The position numbers and the translations under genes were made by a program. From TMED14 sp041158165 (GTDB taxonomy: Bacteria; Bacteroidota; Bacteroidia; Flavobacteriales; Schleiferiaceae): a stretch of 44,816 nucleotides of DNA. Within the stretch, counting starts at the first letter, position 1. Each line of letters begins with the position of its first letter. The notes under the pieces are model-generated. The model searched no databases and had not been told where the DNA came from. It saw nothing but the letters and a program-made list of their open reading frames with translations. Where the stretch lies: contig JBEBBW010000011.1 in NCBI GenBank assembly GCA_041158165.1, forward strand, positions 1 through 44,816, read 5' to 3'. Below are positions 8,764 through 17,719 of the stretch, in pieces.

Positions 8764-9735
8764 TTAAATAGAGAGAATTCGAGCGACCCGCAGCAGGTCT
8801 TCGTCGAGCGAAGCCTTGTTGAGGATGGCCATGGGTAGATGGGTTTGGGTGAGCTGACCGCTCACGATGCCCACCATGACGTCTGACTTGCCGTTGAGCA
8901 AGGCCTCTACCGCGGCCACCCCAAGGCGGCTCGCGTTGACTCGGTCGAGCATGCTGGGCGAACCGCCCCGCTGAATGTGACCCAGAATAGTTACTTTGAC
9001 GTCGAGGTCGGGGTTGTGTTTTTTAAGGGCGTCGGCGAGCTCATAAGGCGTTCCAAGGCGGTTGCCCTCGGCCACGACGACGATGTTGCTGGTTTTCTTT
9101 CGCTCCGCGCCCTGGTCGATGGCGGCCTGAAGGGCTTCGAGTGTCGTGTTGCGCTCGGGCAAAATGATGCTGATCGCGCCGGTGGCTAAACCAGAACTCA
9201 GCGCGATAAACCCGGCATCGCGGCCCATCACCTCAACCAGAAACAGGCGGTTGTGGCTGTTGGCGGTGTCGCGAATCTTGTCGATGCTTTCGACCACCGT
9301 GTTGCTTGCGGTGTCGTACCCGATGGTGTAGTCGGTGCCAAAAAGGTCGTTGTCGATCGTGCCAGGAATTCCCACGACCGGAATCTGGTGCTCCTCAAAC
9401 AGCTTGTGGGCACCCGTAAAGGTTCCGTCTCCGCCGATCACTACGAGGCCGTCGACGCCCTGATCGCGAAGGTTCTGTGCCGCCTGAGCGCGGCCCTCCG
9501 GAGTGCGGAATGCCTGGCTTCGCGCAGACTTGAGCATGGTACCACCTTGCGCCAAAATGTTGCGCACACTTCGGCTGTCCAGCGGCGTAAAATCAGCCTC
9601 GACCAGACCGTCGTAGCCGCGGTAAACGCCCAGCGAATCAAGGCCATAAAAGGCCGACGCACGCACCACCGCGCGGATGGCGGCGTTCATGCCGGGCGCG
9701 TCGCCTCCAGAGGTCAAAACGGCAATTCGCTTCAT
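8764..9735 (-). CDS. pfkA: ATP-dependent 6-phosphofructokinase
   Basis: The reading frame is open to 9777, but the family N-terminus MKRIAVLTSGGDAPGMN begins at the ATG at 9735, giving 323 residues, the normal bacterial length. GGDG at 101-104, with Gly104, marks an ATP rather than a pyrophosphate enzyme. PGTIDND (125-131) holds the catalytic aspartates. A TATCTTCG element (9744-9751) 8 bases before the start supports this choice. It is the first gene of the minus-strand run leading through gap, kinase, pgmB, mapA and two GH13 genes, and is divergent from the NUDIX regulator. It commits fructose-6-phosphate to glycolysis. Confidence 0.96.
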   Translation of the reverse strand: MKRIAVLTSGGDAPGMNAAIRAVVRASAFYGLDSLGVYRGYDGLVEADFTPLDSRSVRNILAQGGTMLKSARSQAFRTPEGRAQAAQNLRDQGVDGLVVIGGDGTFTGAHKLFEEHQIPVVGIPGTIDNDLFGTDYTIGYDTASNTVVESIDKIRDTANSHNRLFLVEVMGRDAGFIALSSGLATGAISIILPERNTTLEALQAAIDQGAERKKTSNIVVVAEGNRLGTPYELADALKKHNPDLDVKVTILGHIQRGGSPSMLDRVNASRLGVAAVEALLNGKSDVMVGIVSGQLTQTHLPMAILNKASLDEDLLRVARILSI

Positions 9736-9743
9736 AGGTAGTA

Positions 9744-9751
9744 CGAAGATA
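9744..9751 (-). promoter_or_regulatory. Promoter -7 element of the pfkA operon
   Basis: On the minus strand TATCTTCG matches TAnnTTyG and lies 8 bases upstream of the pfkA ATG. A TTG lies further upstream at about the longest spacing allowed for a -33 box. This is the likely promoter for the whole glycolysis/maltose run, since the later genes are tightly packed. Confidence 0.5.
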
Positions 9752-9793
9752 GTGTTCAAAATACACATAGCTACCAACGTGTTAGTGTCCGAA

Positions 9794-9807
9794 GTACATT
9801 TGTGTAC
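9794..9807 (+). promoter_or_regulatory. Promoter of the NUDIX regulator with overlapping inverted repeat
   Basis: TACATTTG (9795-9802) matches the Bacteroidota -7 consensus TAnnTTTG and ends 7 bases before the ATG at 9810. The same bases form the inverted repeat GTACA-TTTG-TGTAC (9794-9807). A further TACACA half-site lies at 9762-9767. An operator overlapping the -7 element is what one expects for autoregulation by the downstream NUDIX-type regulator. Binding is inferred. Confidence 0.5.
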
Positions 9808-9809
9808 CT

Positions 9810-10496
9810 ATGCAGAACCCCAACGTTTCGGTTGACTGTGTCGTTTTTGGCTTTGACGGCCAGAAACTCAACGTACTGCTCATTGAGCAAGAGGATTTTG
9901 GGCAAGCATTTCGCTACGCGCTCCCCGGCGACCACCTTGAAGACGAAGAGAATTTAGACCAGTCTGCGGCCCGAGTGCTCCGCGAGCTCACCGGCTTGAG
10001 CGGGCTGTACTTGCAGCAGTGCGGAACCTTCGGCGACCCCAATCGCGTGAAGGACCCCAAGGACCTTCCCTGGCTCACCCACGTGCGCAAGGATCCGACG
10101 GCCCGCGTCATCACGGTGGCTTACTACGCCCTGGTGAAAATGACCGACTTTAACCTTTCGGCCTCGAGTTTTGCGGCCCGCGCCTTTTGGCACGACGCCA
10201 ACGACATTCCGCGCCTCGCATTTGACCACAACAGCATTTTTAGCCAGGCGCTGTCCACGTTGCGCCGCGAGTTGAGCGAGCTGCGCGTGGGCTTCGAACT
10301 GCTGCCCCACAAGTTCACCCTGACCCAAATGCAGGCCGTCCACGAAGCGATTCTCAACTCGAGCTTTGACAAGCGCAACTTCCGCAAGAAGGCCCTGAAC
10401 GACCAGTGGGTGGTTCCCCTCGACGAAAAACAGACGGGGGTGGTCCACAAGCCGGCCCGACTCTACACGCGCAACGCTGAACGCGCTCAAAACTAA
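9810..10496 (+). CDS. NUDIX-domain transcriptional regulator (NrtR/AraR-like)
   Basis: The 228-residue protein has an N-terminal NUDIX fold (about 5-145) and a C-terminal winged-helix domain (about 150-225, with LTQMQAVHEAIL and DKRNFRKKAL as the likely DNA-binding helices), the layout of the NrtR family. The Nudix box is degenerate: from GDHLEDEENLDQ it continues AARVLRELTG, so the REUxEE core is not kept and hydrolysis is unlikely. In Bacteroidota, members of this family (for example AraR) regulate sugar use. It lies 5 bases before the sugar transporter gene and divergent from the pfkA-maltose run, so control of both is a reasonable inference. The effector is unknown. Confidence 0.85.
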   Translation: MQNPNVSVDCVVFGFDGQKLNVLLIEQEDFGQAFRYALPGDHLEDEENLDQSAARVLRELTGLSGLYLQQCGTFGDPNRVKDPKDLPWLTHVRKDPTARVITVAYYALVKMTDFNLSASSFAARAFWHDANDIPRLAFDHNSIFSQALSTLRRELSELRVGFELLPHKFTLTQMQAVHEAILNSSFDKRNFRKKALNDQWVVPLDEKQTGVVHKPARLYTRNAERAQN

Positions 10497-10501
10497 AAAG
10501 T

Positions 10502-11833
10502 ATGGCATCAAGTACCTCTGCCGGACACTCGGCCGCCGCCATTGGCCCGAAAAAAACCTTGAATTTTTGGCAAATCTGGAACATGAGTTTCGGATTCCTG
10601 GGCATCCAGTTTGGCTGGTCGCTCCAGATGGCCAACATGAGTCCGATTTATGAGTACCTCGGCGCGGAACCCGACAAAATTCCCCTCCTTTGGCTGGCCG
10701 CCCCAATGACCGGTCTGCTCGTGCAGCCGATTATTGGCTATTATTCAGACCGCACCTGGACCCGCTTAGGCCGCCGCCGCCCCTACTTTTTGGTAGGCGC
10801 CATTCTGAGCTCGATCGCACTCTTCCTCATGCCGCAGTCAAGCGCCCTATGGATGGCCGCCGGCCTGCTGTGGATTCTCGACGCCAGCATCAACATTTCC
10901 ATGGAGCCGATGCGGGCCTTTGTGGTCGACATGCTTCCTGAAAAGCAGCACTCGCGCGGATTCGCGTTTCAATCGTTTATGATCGGCATCGGCTCGGTAG
11001 TCGCTAGCGCCATGCCGTGGATGCTGTCGAACTGGTTCGGCTTTACCGACGACGGTTCGGGCGGAATCCCCGATTCCATCAAGTGGTCGTTCTACACCGG
11101 CGCTGTGGTGCTGCTTGTCGCGGTATTTTACACCGTTTTTACGACGAAACCCTACCCTCCTGCCGACATGGAGGCGTTTAAAGCGTTTCAAAAGGAGGCC
11201 AGCATCAAAGGCATGTTCCACGAGGTCTTTGGGGCGATCACGCACATGCCCGACACGATGAAAAAGGTGGCGCTCGTGCAGTTCTTCACCTGGCCAGCCT
11301 TGTTTTTGTTCTGGTTTTACTACGGACCCGCCGTGGCCGTCGGCATTTTTGGCGCGGAACCCGGTACTCCGGAGTACACCCGCGGCGTCGAGTTTGCAGG
11401 CCTCACCCAGTCGTTTTACAACCTCGTGACGTTTGCCGTGGCCTTGGCGCTGCCGTTTTTGGCCGGACGCTTGGGCAATCCGCTGACCCACATCATCGGC
11501 CTGCTGGCCGGAGCTGCCGGACTCTTCAGCCTTCAGCTGATCGACAACCCCAACATGCTGTTTTTGTCTATGGCCGGAATCGGCGTGGCCTGGGCCAGCA
11601 TCCTTGCGATGCCCTACGCGATGCTTGCAAGCTCACTGCCGGCGGGGCAAACGGGCCTGTACATGGGCATTTTCAACTTCTTCATCGTGCTCCCTGAAAT
11701 CATTGCCTCGCTCTTTTTTGGCCCCATCATGGAGCACGTGCTCGACAACGACCGCATGGCGGCGATAACCGTAGCCGGCGGCCTCATGGTTCTTGCGGCG
11801 CTGCTCACACTGCGCATCAAGAAGAGCAACTAG
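10502..11833 (+). CDS. SLC45/GPH-like MFS sugar transporter
   Basis: The 443-residue polytopic membrane protein has about 12 predicted helices. The loop motif SDRTWTRLGRRRPYF (82-96) is typical of the SLC45/sucrose-transporter branch of the glycoside-cation symporters, used in Bacteroidota for maltose and other disaccharides. It probably imports maltose or maltodextrins by proton symport across the inner membrane. It follows the NUDIX regulator by 5 bases. Its stop codon TAG (11831-11833) directly abuts the stop of the convergent nfeD-like gene and is the first triplet of a TAGTTAC repeat. Specificity is inferred from context. Confidence 0.85.
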   Translation: MASSTSAGHSAAAIGPKKTLNFWQIWNMSFGFLGIQFGWSLQMANMSPIYEYLGAEPDKIPLLWLAAPMTGLLVQPIIGYYSDRTWTRLGRRRPYFLVGAILSSIALFLMPQSSALWMAAGLLWILDASINISMEPMRAFVVDMLPEKQHSRGFAFQSFMIGIGSVVASAMPWMLSNWFGFTDDGSGGIPDSIKWSFYTGAVVLLVAVFYTVFTTKPYPPADMEAFKAFQKEASIKGMFHEVFGAITHMPDTMKKVALVQFFTWPALFLFWFYYGPAVAVGIFGAEPGTPEYTRGVEFAGLTQSFYNLVTFAVALALPFLAGRLGNPLTHIIGLLAGAAGLFSLQLIDNPNMLFLSMAGIGVAWASILAMPYAMLASSLPAGQTGLYMGIFNFFIVLPEIIASLFFGPIMEHVLDNDRMAAITVAGGLMVLAALLTLRIKKSN

Positions 11834-11851
11834 TTACTGGTTACTAGTCAC
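11831..11851. repeat. Three 7-base TAGTTAC-type units at a convergent junction
   Basis: Units TAGTTAC, TGGTTAC and TAGTCAC follow one another with a strict 7-base period. The first supplies the stop of the MFS gene (plus strand) and the TTA inside it (11834-11836) is the TAA stop of nfeD (minus strand). The repeat therefore contains both stop codons of the convergent pair. Confidence 0.75.
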
Positions 11852-12253
11852 CGAAACGGTGTTGCCGTTTCGGCCCGTGATGCGCACTTTTTGACCCGCT
11901 TCGTAGTCTTGGTCGGCCTCAAAGGCCCAGCTGTCGCCGTCGAGCTTGACGTATCCGTTTTGGCCTTGTTCCACCGCTGACTCTACCCGGCCCACGGCCC
12001 CAATGAGGGCGTCTTGGTTGGTTTTGGCTCCGGTCGCGGCGAACCAGGTGCGCAGCAGCGGGCGCAGCAACCACAGCGACAGTCCGCTAAAGACCGAGAA
12101 GAGCGCCAACTGCGCTTCTACTGGCCATCCAAGAGCGGCGCCTGCCGAAGCGCCCACAGCGCCAACCGCCAGGCAGGCCAGTAAAAATCCGGGGGTAAAT
12201 ACCTCGAGAAGGAGCAGTACGGCGGCGGCTACGAGCCAAAGGGTCCAGGTCAT
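11834..12253 (-). CDS. NfeD family membrane protein
   Basis: The 139-residue protein has two or three N-terminal membrane helices (about 5-70) and a C-terminal OB-fold NfeD domain (about 80-139: ALIGAVGRVESAV, NGYVKLDGDSWAFEAD, GQKVRITGRNGNTVSV). NfeD proteins pair with SPFH/stomatin proteins in membrane-quality or lipid-domain functions. The expected partner, a QmcA-like protein, is encoded two genes upstream (13486-14469), with an MFS pump gene between them. Its ATG overlaps the TGA stop of that pump gene (ATGA), so the genes are translationally coupled. Family certain, role inferred. Confidence 0.88.
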   Translation of the reverse strand: MTWTLWLVAAAVLLLLEVFTPGFLLACLAVGAVGASAGAALGWPVEAQLALFSVFSGLSLWLLRPLLRTWFAATGAKTNQDALIGAVGRVESAVEQGQNGYVKLDGDSWAFEADQDYEAGQKVRITGRNGNTVSVTSNQ

Positions 12254-13467
12254 GCTTTAGATTTTCGGTACTGACCTAAGATAAGCACCAGCGACGTTGC
12301 GCTCAGCAGCGCACCGGCCACAAAGGGAGCCCCAGGAAAGTAAATCGGCGCTCCGGCCTCGGTGAACGCTGCAAAAATTCCGGTCATCAGCGGCGGACCC
12401 ACAATGCTCGTGGCGCTCATCATGCTGCTCATGGCGCCCTGAAGCTCGCCCTGTTCGTTTTCGGGAACGCCGTTGCTCAGCAATCCTTGCAAGGCCGGGC
12501 CGGCGAGGCCGCCAAACGCGTAGGGAACCAAGAAGGCATAGAGCATCCACTGGTTCTGCACCAGCGCAAAAAGGATGAGGCCCACCACGTTGCAGACCAT
12601 GCCCACGATCAGGGTGCGCCAGGGGCCCAGAGCCGGAATGGCCTTTCGGATCAAAAAACCTTGCACGAAGGCGCTCAGCACGCCTACGGCGCCCAGCGAC
12701 AGCCCAATGTCCTTGGGCGACCAGTTGAATTTTTCGATGGTGAAGTAGGCCCAGGTGCCTTGTACAGCGTGGCTGGCGATGTACAAAAAGACCAGCGAGC
12801 CGATCAAGCCCACCACCGCCGGGTAGCGGCGAAGCGCGACCAGGGTTCCGAGCGGATTCGCGCGCTTCCATTCAAAGGGGCGGCGGCGCTCCGCCGGCAG
12901 CGATTCGGGCAGCACAAAGTAGCCGTAGGCCATGTTCAGCAACGTCAGCGCGGCGGCCACAAAGAAGGGAACGCGCGGACCGAGCTCGCCCAAGAGTCCG
13001 CCCGTAACCGGGCCAATGATAAAGCCCAAGCCAAAGGCTGCGCCAACCAAACCAAAGTTCTGGGCGCGCTTTTCGGGCGCTGAAACGTCGGCGATGTAGG
13101 CGAACCCGGTCGTGAAGCTGGCCCCGAAAATGCCCGACACAATGCGCGCTACAAAAAGCCAGGTAAGCGTTGGCGCAAAAGCCAGCACGAGGTAGTCCAG
13201 ACCAAAACCGAGCAGCGAAAGCAGCAGCACCGGCCGGCGTCCGTAGCGGTCGCTTAAGGCTCCGACCAAGGGGGCGAACAGAAACTGAAAAAACGCGTAG
13301 GCGAAGAGCAGCCAGCCGCCGTAGCGTGACGCCGCCGACACGTCGGCCCCCGTAAGCTCTTGAATGAGCTGGGGAATAACCGGAATGATTATGCCCAGCC
13401 CGATGATGTCGAGGAGCAGGGTAATGAAGATGAAGCCCACGGCTGCGGGACGCGCTGAATTTGCCAT
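12250..13467 (-). CDS. TetA-like MFS efflux transporter
   Basis: This protein of about 405 residues has 12 predicted membrane helices and the drug:proton antiporter signatures: the motif A-type loop GALSDRYGRRPVLL after helix 2, and GPVTGGLLGELGPRVPFF in helix 5, the antiporter motif C region. It resembles the TetA/TCR branch. I start it at ATG 13467 (MANSARPAAV), because TAGGTTTG lies 3 bases upstream; a TTG start 6 bases earlier falls within that element. It lies between the qmcA-like and nfeD-like genes and overlaps nfeD by 4 bases. The substrate cannot be told from sequence, and tetracycline resistance should not be assumed. Confidence 0.85.
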   Translation of the reverse strand: MANSARPAAVGFIFITLLLDIIGLGIIIPVIPQLIQELTGADVSAASRYGGWLLFAYAFFQFLFAPLVGALSDRYGRRPVLLLSLLGFGLDYLVLAFAPTLTWLFVARIVSGIFGASFTTGFAYIADVSAPEKRAQNFGLVGAAFGLGFIIGPVTGGLLGELGPRVPFFVAAALTLLNMAYGYFVLPESLPAERRRPFEWKRANPLGTLVALRRYPAVVGLIGSLVFLYIASHAVQGTWAYFTIEKFNWSPKDIGLSLGAVGVLSAFVQGFLIRKAIPALGPWRTLIVGMVCNVVGLILFALVQNQWMLYAFLVPYAFGGLAGPALQGLLSNGVPENEQGELQGAMSSMMSATSIVGPPLMTGIFAAFTEAGAPIYFPGAPFVAGALLSATSLVLILGQYRKSKA

Positions 13468-13470
13468 GCG

Positions 13471-13478
13471 CAAACCTA
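13471..13478 (-). promoter_or_regulatory. -7 element of the MFS pump/nfeD pair
   Basis: On the minus strand TAGGTTTG lies 3 bases upstream of the ATG at 13467, in the 18-base gap after the qmcA-like gene. It predicts a leaderless message. Confidence 0.55.
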
Positions 13479-13485
13479 CGCGTTT

Positions 13486-14469
13486 TTAGCCTTGGCTTTT
13501 GAGCAGCTCTTTGATGCCGCCCAGCGAGCCCAGCACGCCCGTCGCCTCGTAGGGCAGGAACACGGTCTTGGTCTCGTTGCCCGAGGTCATTTGGTTCAGG
13601 GTTTCGAGGTACTTCTGGGCGATCAGGTACTGCACGGGGTCGCCGGCGTAGGCCTTCACGGCGTCAGAAACCAGGCGGATTGCTTCTGCTTCGGCCTCGG
13701 CCACGCGAATGCGCGCTTGGGCTTGCCCTTCGGCCTCGAGAATGGCGGACTGCTTTTGTCCCTCCGCGCGCTGAATGTCGGATTCGCGCTGGCCCTCGGC
13801 CGTCAGAATTTGGCTGCCCTTTTCGCCCTCGGCTTCAAGAATGGTGGCCCGGCGGTTTCGCTCGGCGCGCATCTGCTTTTCCATCGCGTCGCGAATGGCC
13901 AGCGGCGGGTTAATGTCCTGAAGCTCCACGCGGTTCACTTTAACCCCCCACTTGTTGGTCGCGTCGTCCAAAATCGCGCGCAGCTTGGCGTTGATCGTGT
14001 CGCGGCTGCTCAAGCACTCGTCGAGGTCCATTTCGCCCACCACGTTGCGCAGGGTCGTCTGGGTCAGCTTCTCGATGGCGTTCGGCAGGTTTCCGATTTC
14101 GTAGACCGACTTGAGCGGGTCCACGATTTGAAAGTAAATAAGCGCGTTGATTTCGGTCACGACGTTGTCGCGCGTGATCACGTTTTGCTTCGGAAAATCA
14201 TAAACGTTTTCGCGCAGGTCGATGCGGTCCTGCAGCTTGAAAATGCTGATAATCTCGCCGTTGAACCCGGTCTCGGTGTAGCGCCAGTTGATTTGGCGCG
14301 GACGGTCAATCACCGGAATAATCACGTTGATGCCCGATTCGAGCGTGCGGTGGTACTTGCCCAGCCGCTCGACGATCATGGCTTCAGACTGCTTGACGAT
14401 GCGGATTCCCTTGGCCAGCAGCACAGCAACCAGCAGCGAAAGGGTAGCGAATAAAATAAGTGTAGGCAT
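13486..14469 (-). CDS. qmcA: SPFH/Band 7 membrane protein (QmcA/stomatin-like)
   Basis: The 327-residue protein has one N-terminal membrane helix (about 3-20) and an SPFH domain (about 24-190: VKQSEAMIVERLGKYHR, TRDNVVTEINALIYFQIVDP, LTQTTLRNVVGEMDLDE). An Ala/Glu-rich coiled coil follows (about 195-265, with repeated ILEAEGE/AEGQ units), then a C-terminal segment. This is the QmcA/slipin architecture that forms large membrane-attached cages and interacts with proteases or NfeD partners. An NfeD-type gene lies two genes downstream. A TACCTTTA element ends 4 bases before the ATG. Confidence 0.92.
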   Translation of the reverse strand: MPTLILFATLSLLVAVLLAKGIRIVKQSEAMIVERLGKYHRTLESGINVIIPVIDRPRQINWRYTETGFNGEIISIFKLQDRIDLRENVYDFPKQNVITRDNVVTEINALIYFQIVDPLKSVYEIGNLPNAIEKLTQTTLRNVVGEMDLDECLSSRDTINAKLRAILDDATNKWGVKVNRVELQDINPPLAIRDAMEKQMRAERNRRATILEAEGEKGSQILTAEGQRESDIQRAEGQKQSAILEAEGQAQARIRVAEAEAEAIRLVSDAVKAYAGDPVQYLIAQKYLETLNQMTSGNETKTVFLPYEATGVLGSLGGIKELLKSQG

Positions 14470-14473
14470 AACC

Positions 14474-14508
14474 TAAAGGTAACTAGTAACTGGCAACTAG
14501 TTACTCAA
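14474..14508 (-). repeat. TAGTTAC-type repeat containing the qmcA promoter and gatC stop
   Basis: The 7-base units (on the minus strand GAGTAAC, TAGTTGC, CAGTTAC, TAGTTAC) span the gap between gatC and qmcA. The TTA at 14501 is the gatC TAA stop. The repeat runs into the qmcA -7 element TACCTTTA (14474-14481), which ends 4 bases before the qmcA ATG at 14469. The element thus serves one gene's end and the next gene's promoter. Confidence 0.7.
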
Positions 14509-14797
14509 CGGACTGTCCGCCGCGCGGAACCCGGAAGTAGTCGCTGTCGGCTCCGGGCGCACCGCGCAGGGCGTCGGCGTGGCTCAGCGGCGCGGTCGGC
14601 ACGTCGTCGCGCAGCACGTTTTCGCGGTCGGTCATGTACACCAAAGGCTCCACGCCCTTGAGGTCCAGCGCCCGAACCTTGTCGACAAAGCCCAGCATTT
14701 TATCGAGGTCGCCCAAGAGCGCGTCGGCCTGCTCCGAACTGAGTTCTAGCTTGGCAATGTCGGCGAGCTTGAGGACGTCTTCGCGGGTGAGCTTCAT
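14501..14797 (-). CDS. gatC: Asp-tRNA(Asn)/Glu-tRNA(Gln) amidotransferase subunit C
   Basis: The 98-residue protein matches GatC throughout: LTREDVLKLADIAKLELSSE at the start, a central DKMLGFVDKVRALDLKGVEPLVY, and the C-terminal DYFRVPRG. GatC wraps around GatA and stabilises the GatCAB complex, which amidates mischarged Glu-tRNA(Gln) and/or Asp-tRNA(Asn). gatA and gatB are not in the window, which is common since the three are often scattered in Bacteroidota. Its ATG overlaps the stop of plsC by 4 bases. Confidence 0.92.
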   Translation of the reverse strand: MKLTREDVLKLADIAKLELSSEQADALLGDLDKMLGFVDKVRALDLKGVEPLVYMTDRENVLRDDVPTAPLSHADALRGAPGADSDYFRVPRGGQSVE

Positions 14798-15522
14798 GAT
14801 TCGGCGGCGTAGCGGTTGAGTTCCCCCAAAATTAGGTCATAAACCTGGGCATTGAGCGCGTCCGGATCGGCGCCCGCCGTTTCAATCGGGGCGTGCACGG
14901 TAGCGCGGATTCGGCCCGGGGTTCCGCCCTGGGTAAAATCGGGAAAACGCCGTCGGTTGTCGGGGAAGGTGATCGGCAATATGGGAACGCCTGCCTCGAC
15001 TGCTAGCTGAAACGCCCCATTTTTAAAGGGTGCCAAGCGGACTTTGGGGTCCTTTGGGATCCCGCCTTCGGGGTAAATGCACATACTGCTTCCGCGCGCC
15101 AAACGGCGGCGGGCCTTCTCGAGCACTTGGCGCTTGGAGGCGATGGAGTTGCGGTCCACGGTAATGCTGCTGCGCTTAAAAAAGAACCCGAAGAGCGGAA
15201 GCTTCGCCAGTTCCGCCTTGCCGATGAACACGGTCGGCGACTTCACGAGTCGGTAGCAGAACATCACGTCGAGTTCCGAGCTGTGGTTCGACACCACCAT
15301 GTACGGGCGCGACCAATCCACGCGGGCCTCGTAGCGGACCTTGCGAATCAAGCCCATGCCGTTGAGGATCCAGGCGGCCCAGAGGCGGCCAAATCGGTAA
15401 AACCGCGGAAACTGCTCGACCTTGCGGCTGTACCAAAGTAACCACGGAAAAAGCCCCAAAATGCTCACGAGCATCAGGGCGTAGTACCAAATGTGGTAGA
15501 GGATTCCGAAGGCGCGCTTCAC
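14794..15522 (-). CDS. plsC: 1-acyl-sn-glycerol-3-phosphate acyltransferase
   Basis: The 242-residue membrane-bound acyltransferase should convert lysophosphatidic acid to phosphatidic acid. The N-terminal hydrophobic segment (about 8-30) anchors it. The catalytic HX4D motif is in VVSNHSSELD, and the lysophosphatidate-binding block III reads YPEGGIPKD. The start codon is GTG at 15522 (KRAFGILYHIWYYA follows), 13 bases after accC. Position downstream of accBC and upstream of gatC places it in a fatty-acid/phospholipid run. Length fits the family. Confidence 0.93.
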   Translation of the reverse strand: MKRAFGILYHIWYYALMLVSILGLFPWLLWYSRKVEQFPRFYRFGRLWAAWILNGMGLIRKVRYEARVDWSRPYMVVSNHSSELDVMFCYRLVKSPTVFIGKAELAKLPLFGFFFKRSSITVDRNSIASKRQVLEKARRRLARGSSMCIYPEGGIPKDPKVRLAPFKNGAFQLAVEAGVPILPITFPDNRRRFPDFTQGGTPGRIRATVHAPIETAGADPDALNAQVYDLILGELNRYAAES

Positions 15523-15535
15523 CGAAGCTCGGGGG

Positions 15536-16873
<1,338 letters not shown>

Positions 16874-16884
16874 GGCGGCGCGAA

Positions 16885-17364
16885 TTAAGCCGGATCAACC
16901 AAGAACAGGGGCTGGCCGTACTCGACCGGCTTCATGTCGTCGGCGAGGACCTTAACTACCGTACCCGAAACCTCGCACTCAATCTCGTTGAAGAGCTTCA
17001 TGGCTTCGATGATGCAGACCGTCTGGCCAGCCTTTACCGTGTCGCCCACGTTGACAAACACGGGCTTGTCGGGGCTGGGCTTGCGGTAGAACGTGCCGAT
17101 CATGGGGGCGGTTACCGTCACGTACTTTGACGTGTCTTCGGCCGGCGCAGCGGCAGGAGCCGCCGCAGGGGCGGCAGCCGGAGCGGCAGCCACGGGCGCA
17201 GCAGCAACCACAGGGGCAGCAGCGACAGCCGGAGCTTGAGCGTACACGACGCCGTCGGGTCCGGTTTTCACGGTAATCTTAAAGTCATCCGTTTCAAGCG
17301 AAACCTCTTGGGCGCCACTCTTGGCAACAAAACGAATGAAATTCTGAAGTTCTTTAAGGTCCAT
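16885..17364 (-). CDS. accB: Acetyl-CoA carboxylase biotin carboxyl carrier protein
   Basis: The frame is open to 17406, but the AccB N-terminus MDLKELQNFIRFVAKS starts at the ATG at 17364, giving 159 residues. The N-terminal domain is followed by a very Ala/Pro-rich flexible linker (about 42-77) and the C-terminal biotinyl domain with EAMKLFNEIE, Lys123 being the biotinylation site. It carries the carboxyl group between AccC and the carboxyltransferase. It lies 11 bases before accC. Upstream is not the fabH gene often seen in this cluster but a terminator and rpmF. A CACTTTTG sequence about 18 bases before the ATG may be its promoter. Confidence 0.95.
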   Translation of the reverse strand: MDLKELQNFIRFVAKSGAQEVSLETDDFKITVKTGPDGVVYAQAPAVAAAPVVAAAPVAAAPAAAPAAAPAAAPAEDTSKYVTVTAPMIGTFYRKPSPDKPVFVNVGDTVKAGQTVCIIEAMKLFNEIECEVSGTVVKVLADDMKPVEYGQPLFLVDPA

Positions 17365-17404
17365 AGCTAAGGAGTTAGAAGGGCAAAAGTGCGGCGAAAA
17401 AAGC

Positions 17405-17443
17405 AAAAACCCGGCATCAAGCCTGCGCTCGAACCGGGTTTTT
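17405..17443 (-). terminator. Terminator after rpmF
   Basis: AAAAACCCGG (17405-17414) pairs with CCGGGTTTTT (17434-17443). Read on the minus strand the hairpin ends in GGGTTTTTGCTTTTTT, about 30 bases after the rpmF stop codon. It separates DUF177-rpmF from accB-accC. Confidence 0.8.
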
Positions 17444-17474
17444 ATTCACAAAAGGGCCAAAAGCCCCGTAGGTC

Positions 17475-17681
17475 TTAGGCCTCAGCGGCTTCTGCGGGAG
17501 CGCTGTTGTCGATAACTACTTTGCCTTTGTAGTACATCTTGCCCTCGTGCCAGTAGGCGCGGTGCATCAGGTGAGCTTCGCCAGTAGCCGAGCAAACGGT
17601 CAACGTCGGCATCGGAGCCTTGTCGTGGGTGCGGCGCTTGTCGCGGCGGGTACTGGATTGTCGGCGTTTGGGATGTGCCAT
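17475..17681 (-). CDS. rpmF: 50S ribosomal protein L32
   Basis: The 68-residue basic protein begins MAHPKRRQSSTRRDKRRTHD, the L32 signature, with the central SATGEAHLMHRAYWHEGKMYYKGK. Only one cysteine remains, so the zinc-binding CxxC form of L32 is absent. It is 38 bases downstream of the DUF177 gene, the standard bacterial pairing, and is followed by a strong terminator. The acidic C-terminal tail (SAPAEAAEA) is a modest extension. Confidence 0.97.
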   Translation of the reverse strand: MAHPKRRQSSTRRDKRRTHDKAPMPTLTVCSATGEAHLMHRAYWHEGKMYYKGKVVIDNSAPAEAAEA

Positions 17682-17719
17682 GGTTCCTTAGTTTAAATTT
17701 AACTACTCAGTGCAAAATC

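Noticed and set aside
12250..13467. Tetracycline resistance gene
   Set aside because: The protein is TetA-like in family, but the substrate cannot be inferred from these motifs and the context is a membrane-quality cluster rather than a resistance element.
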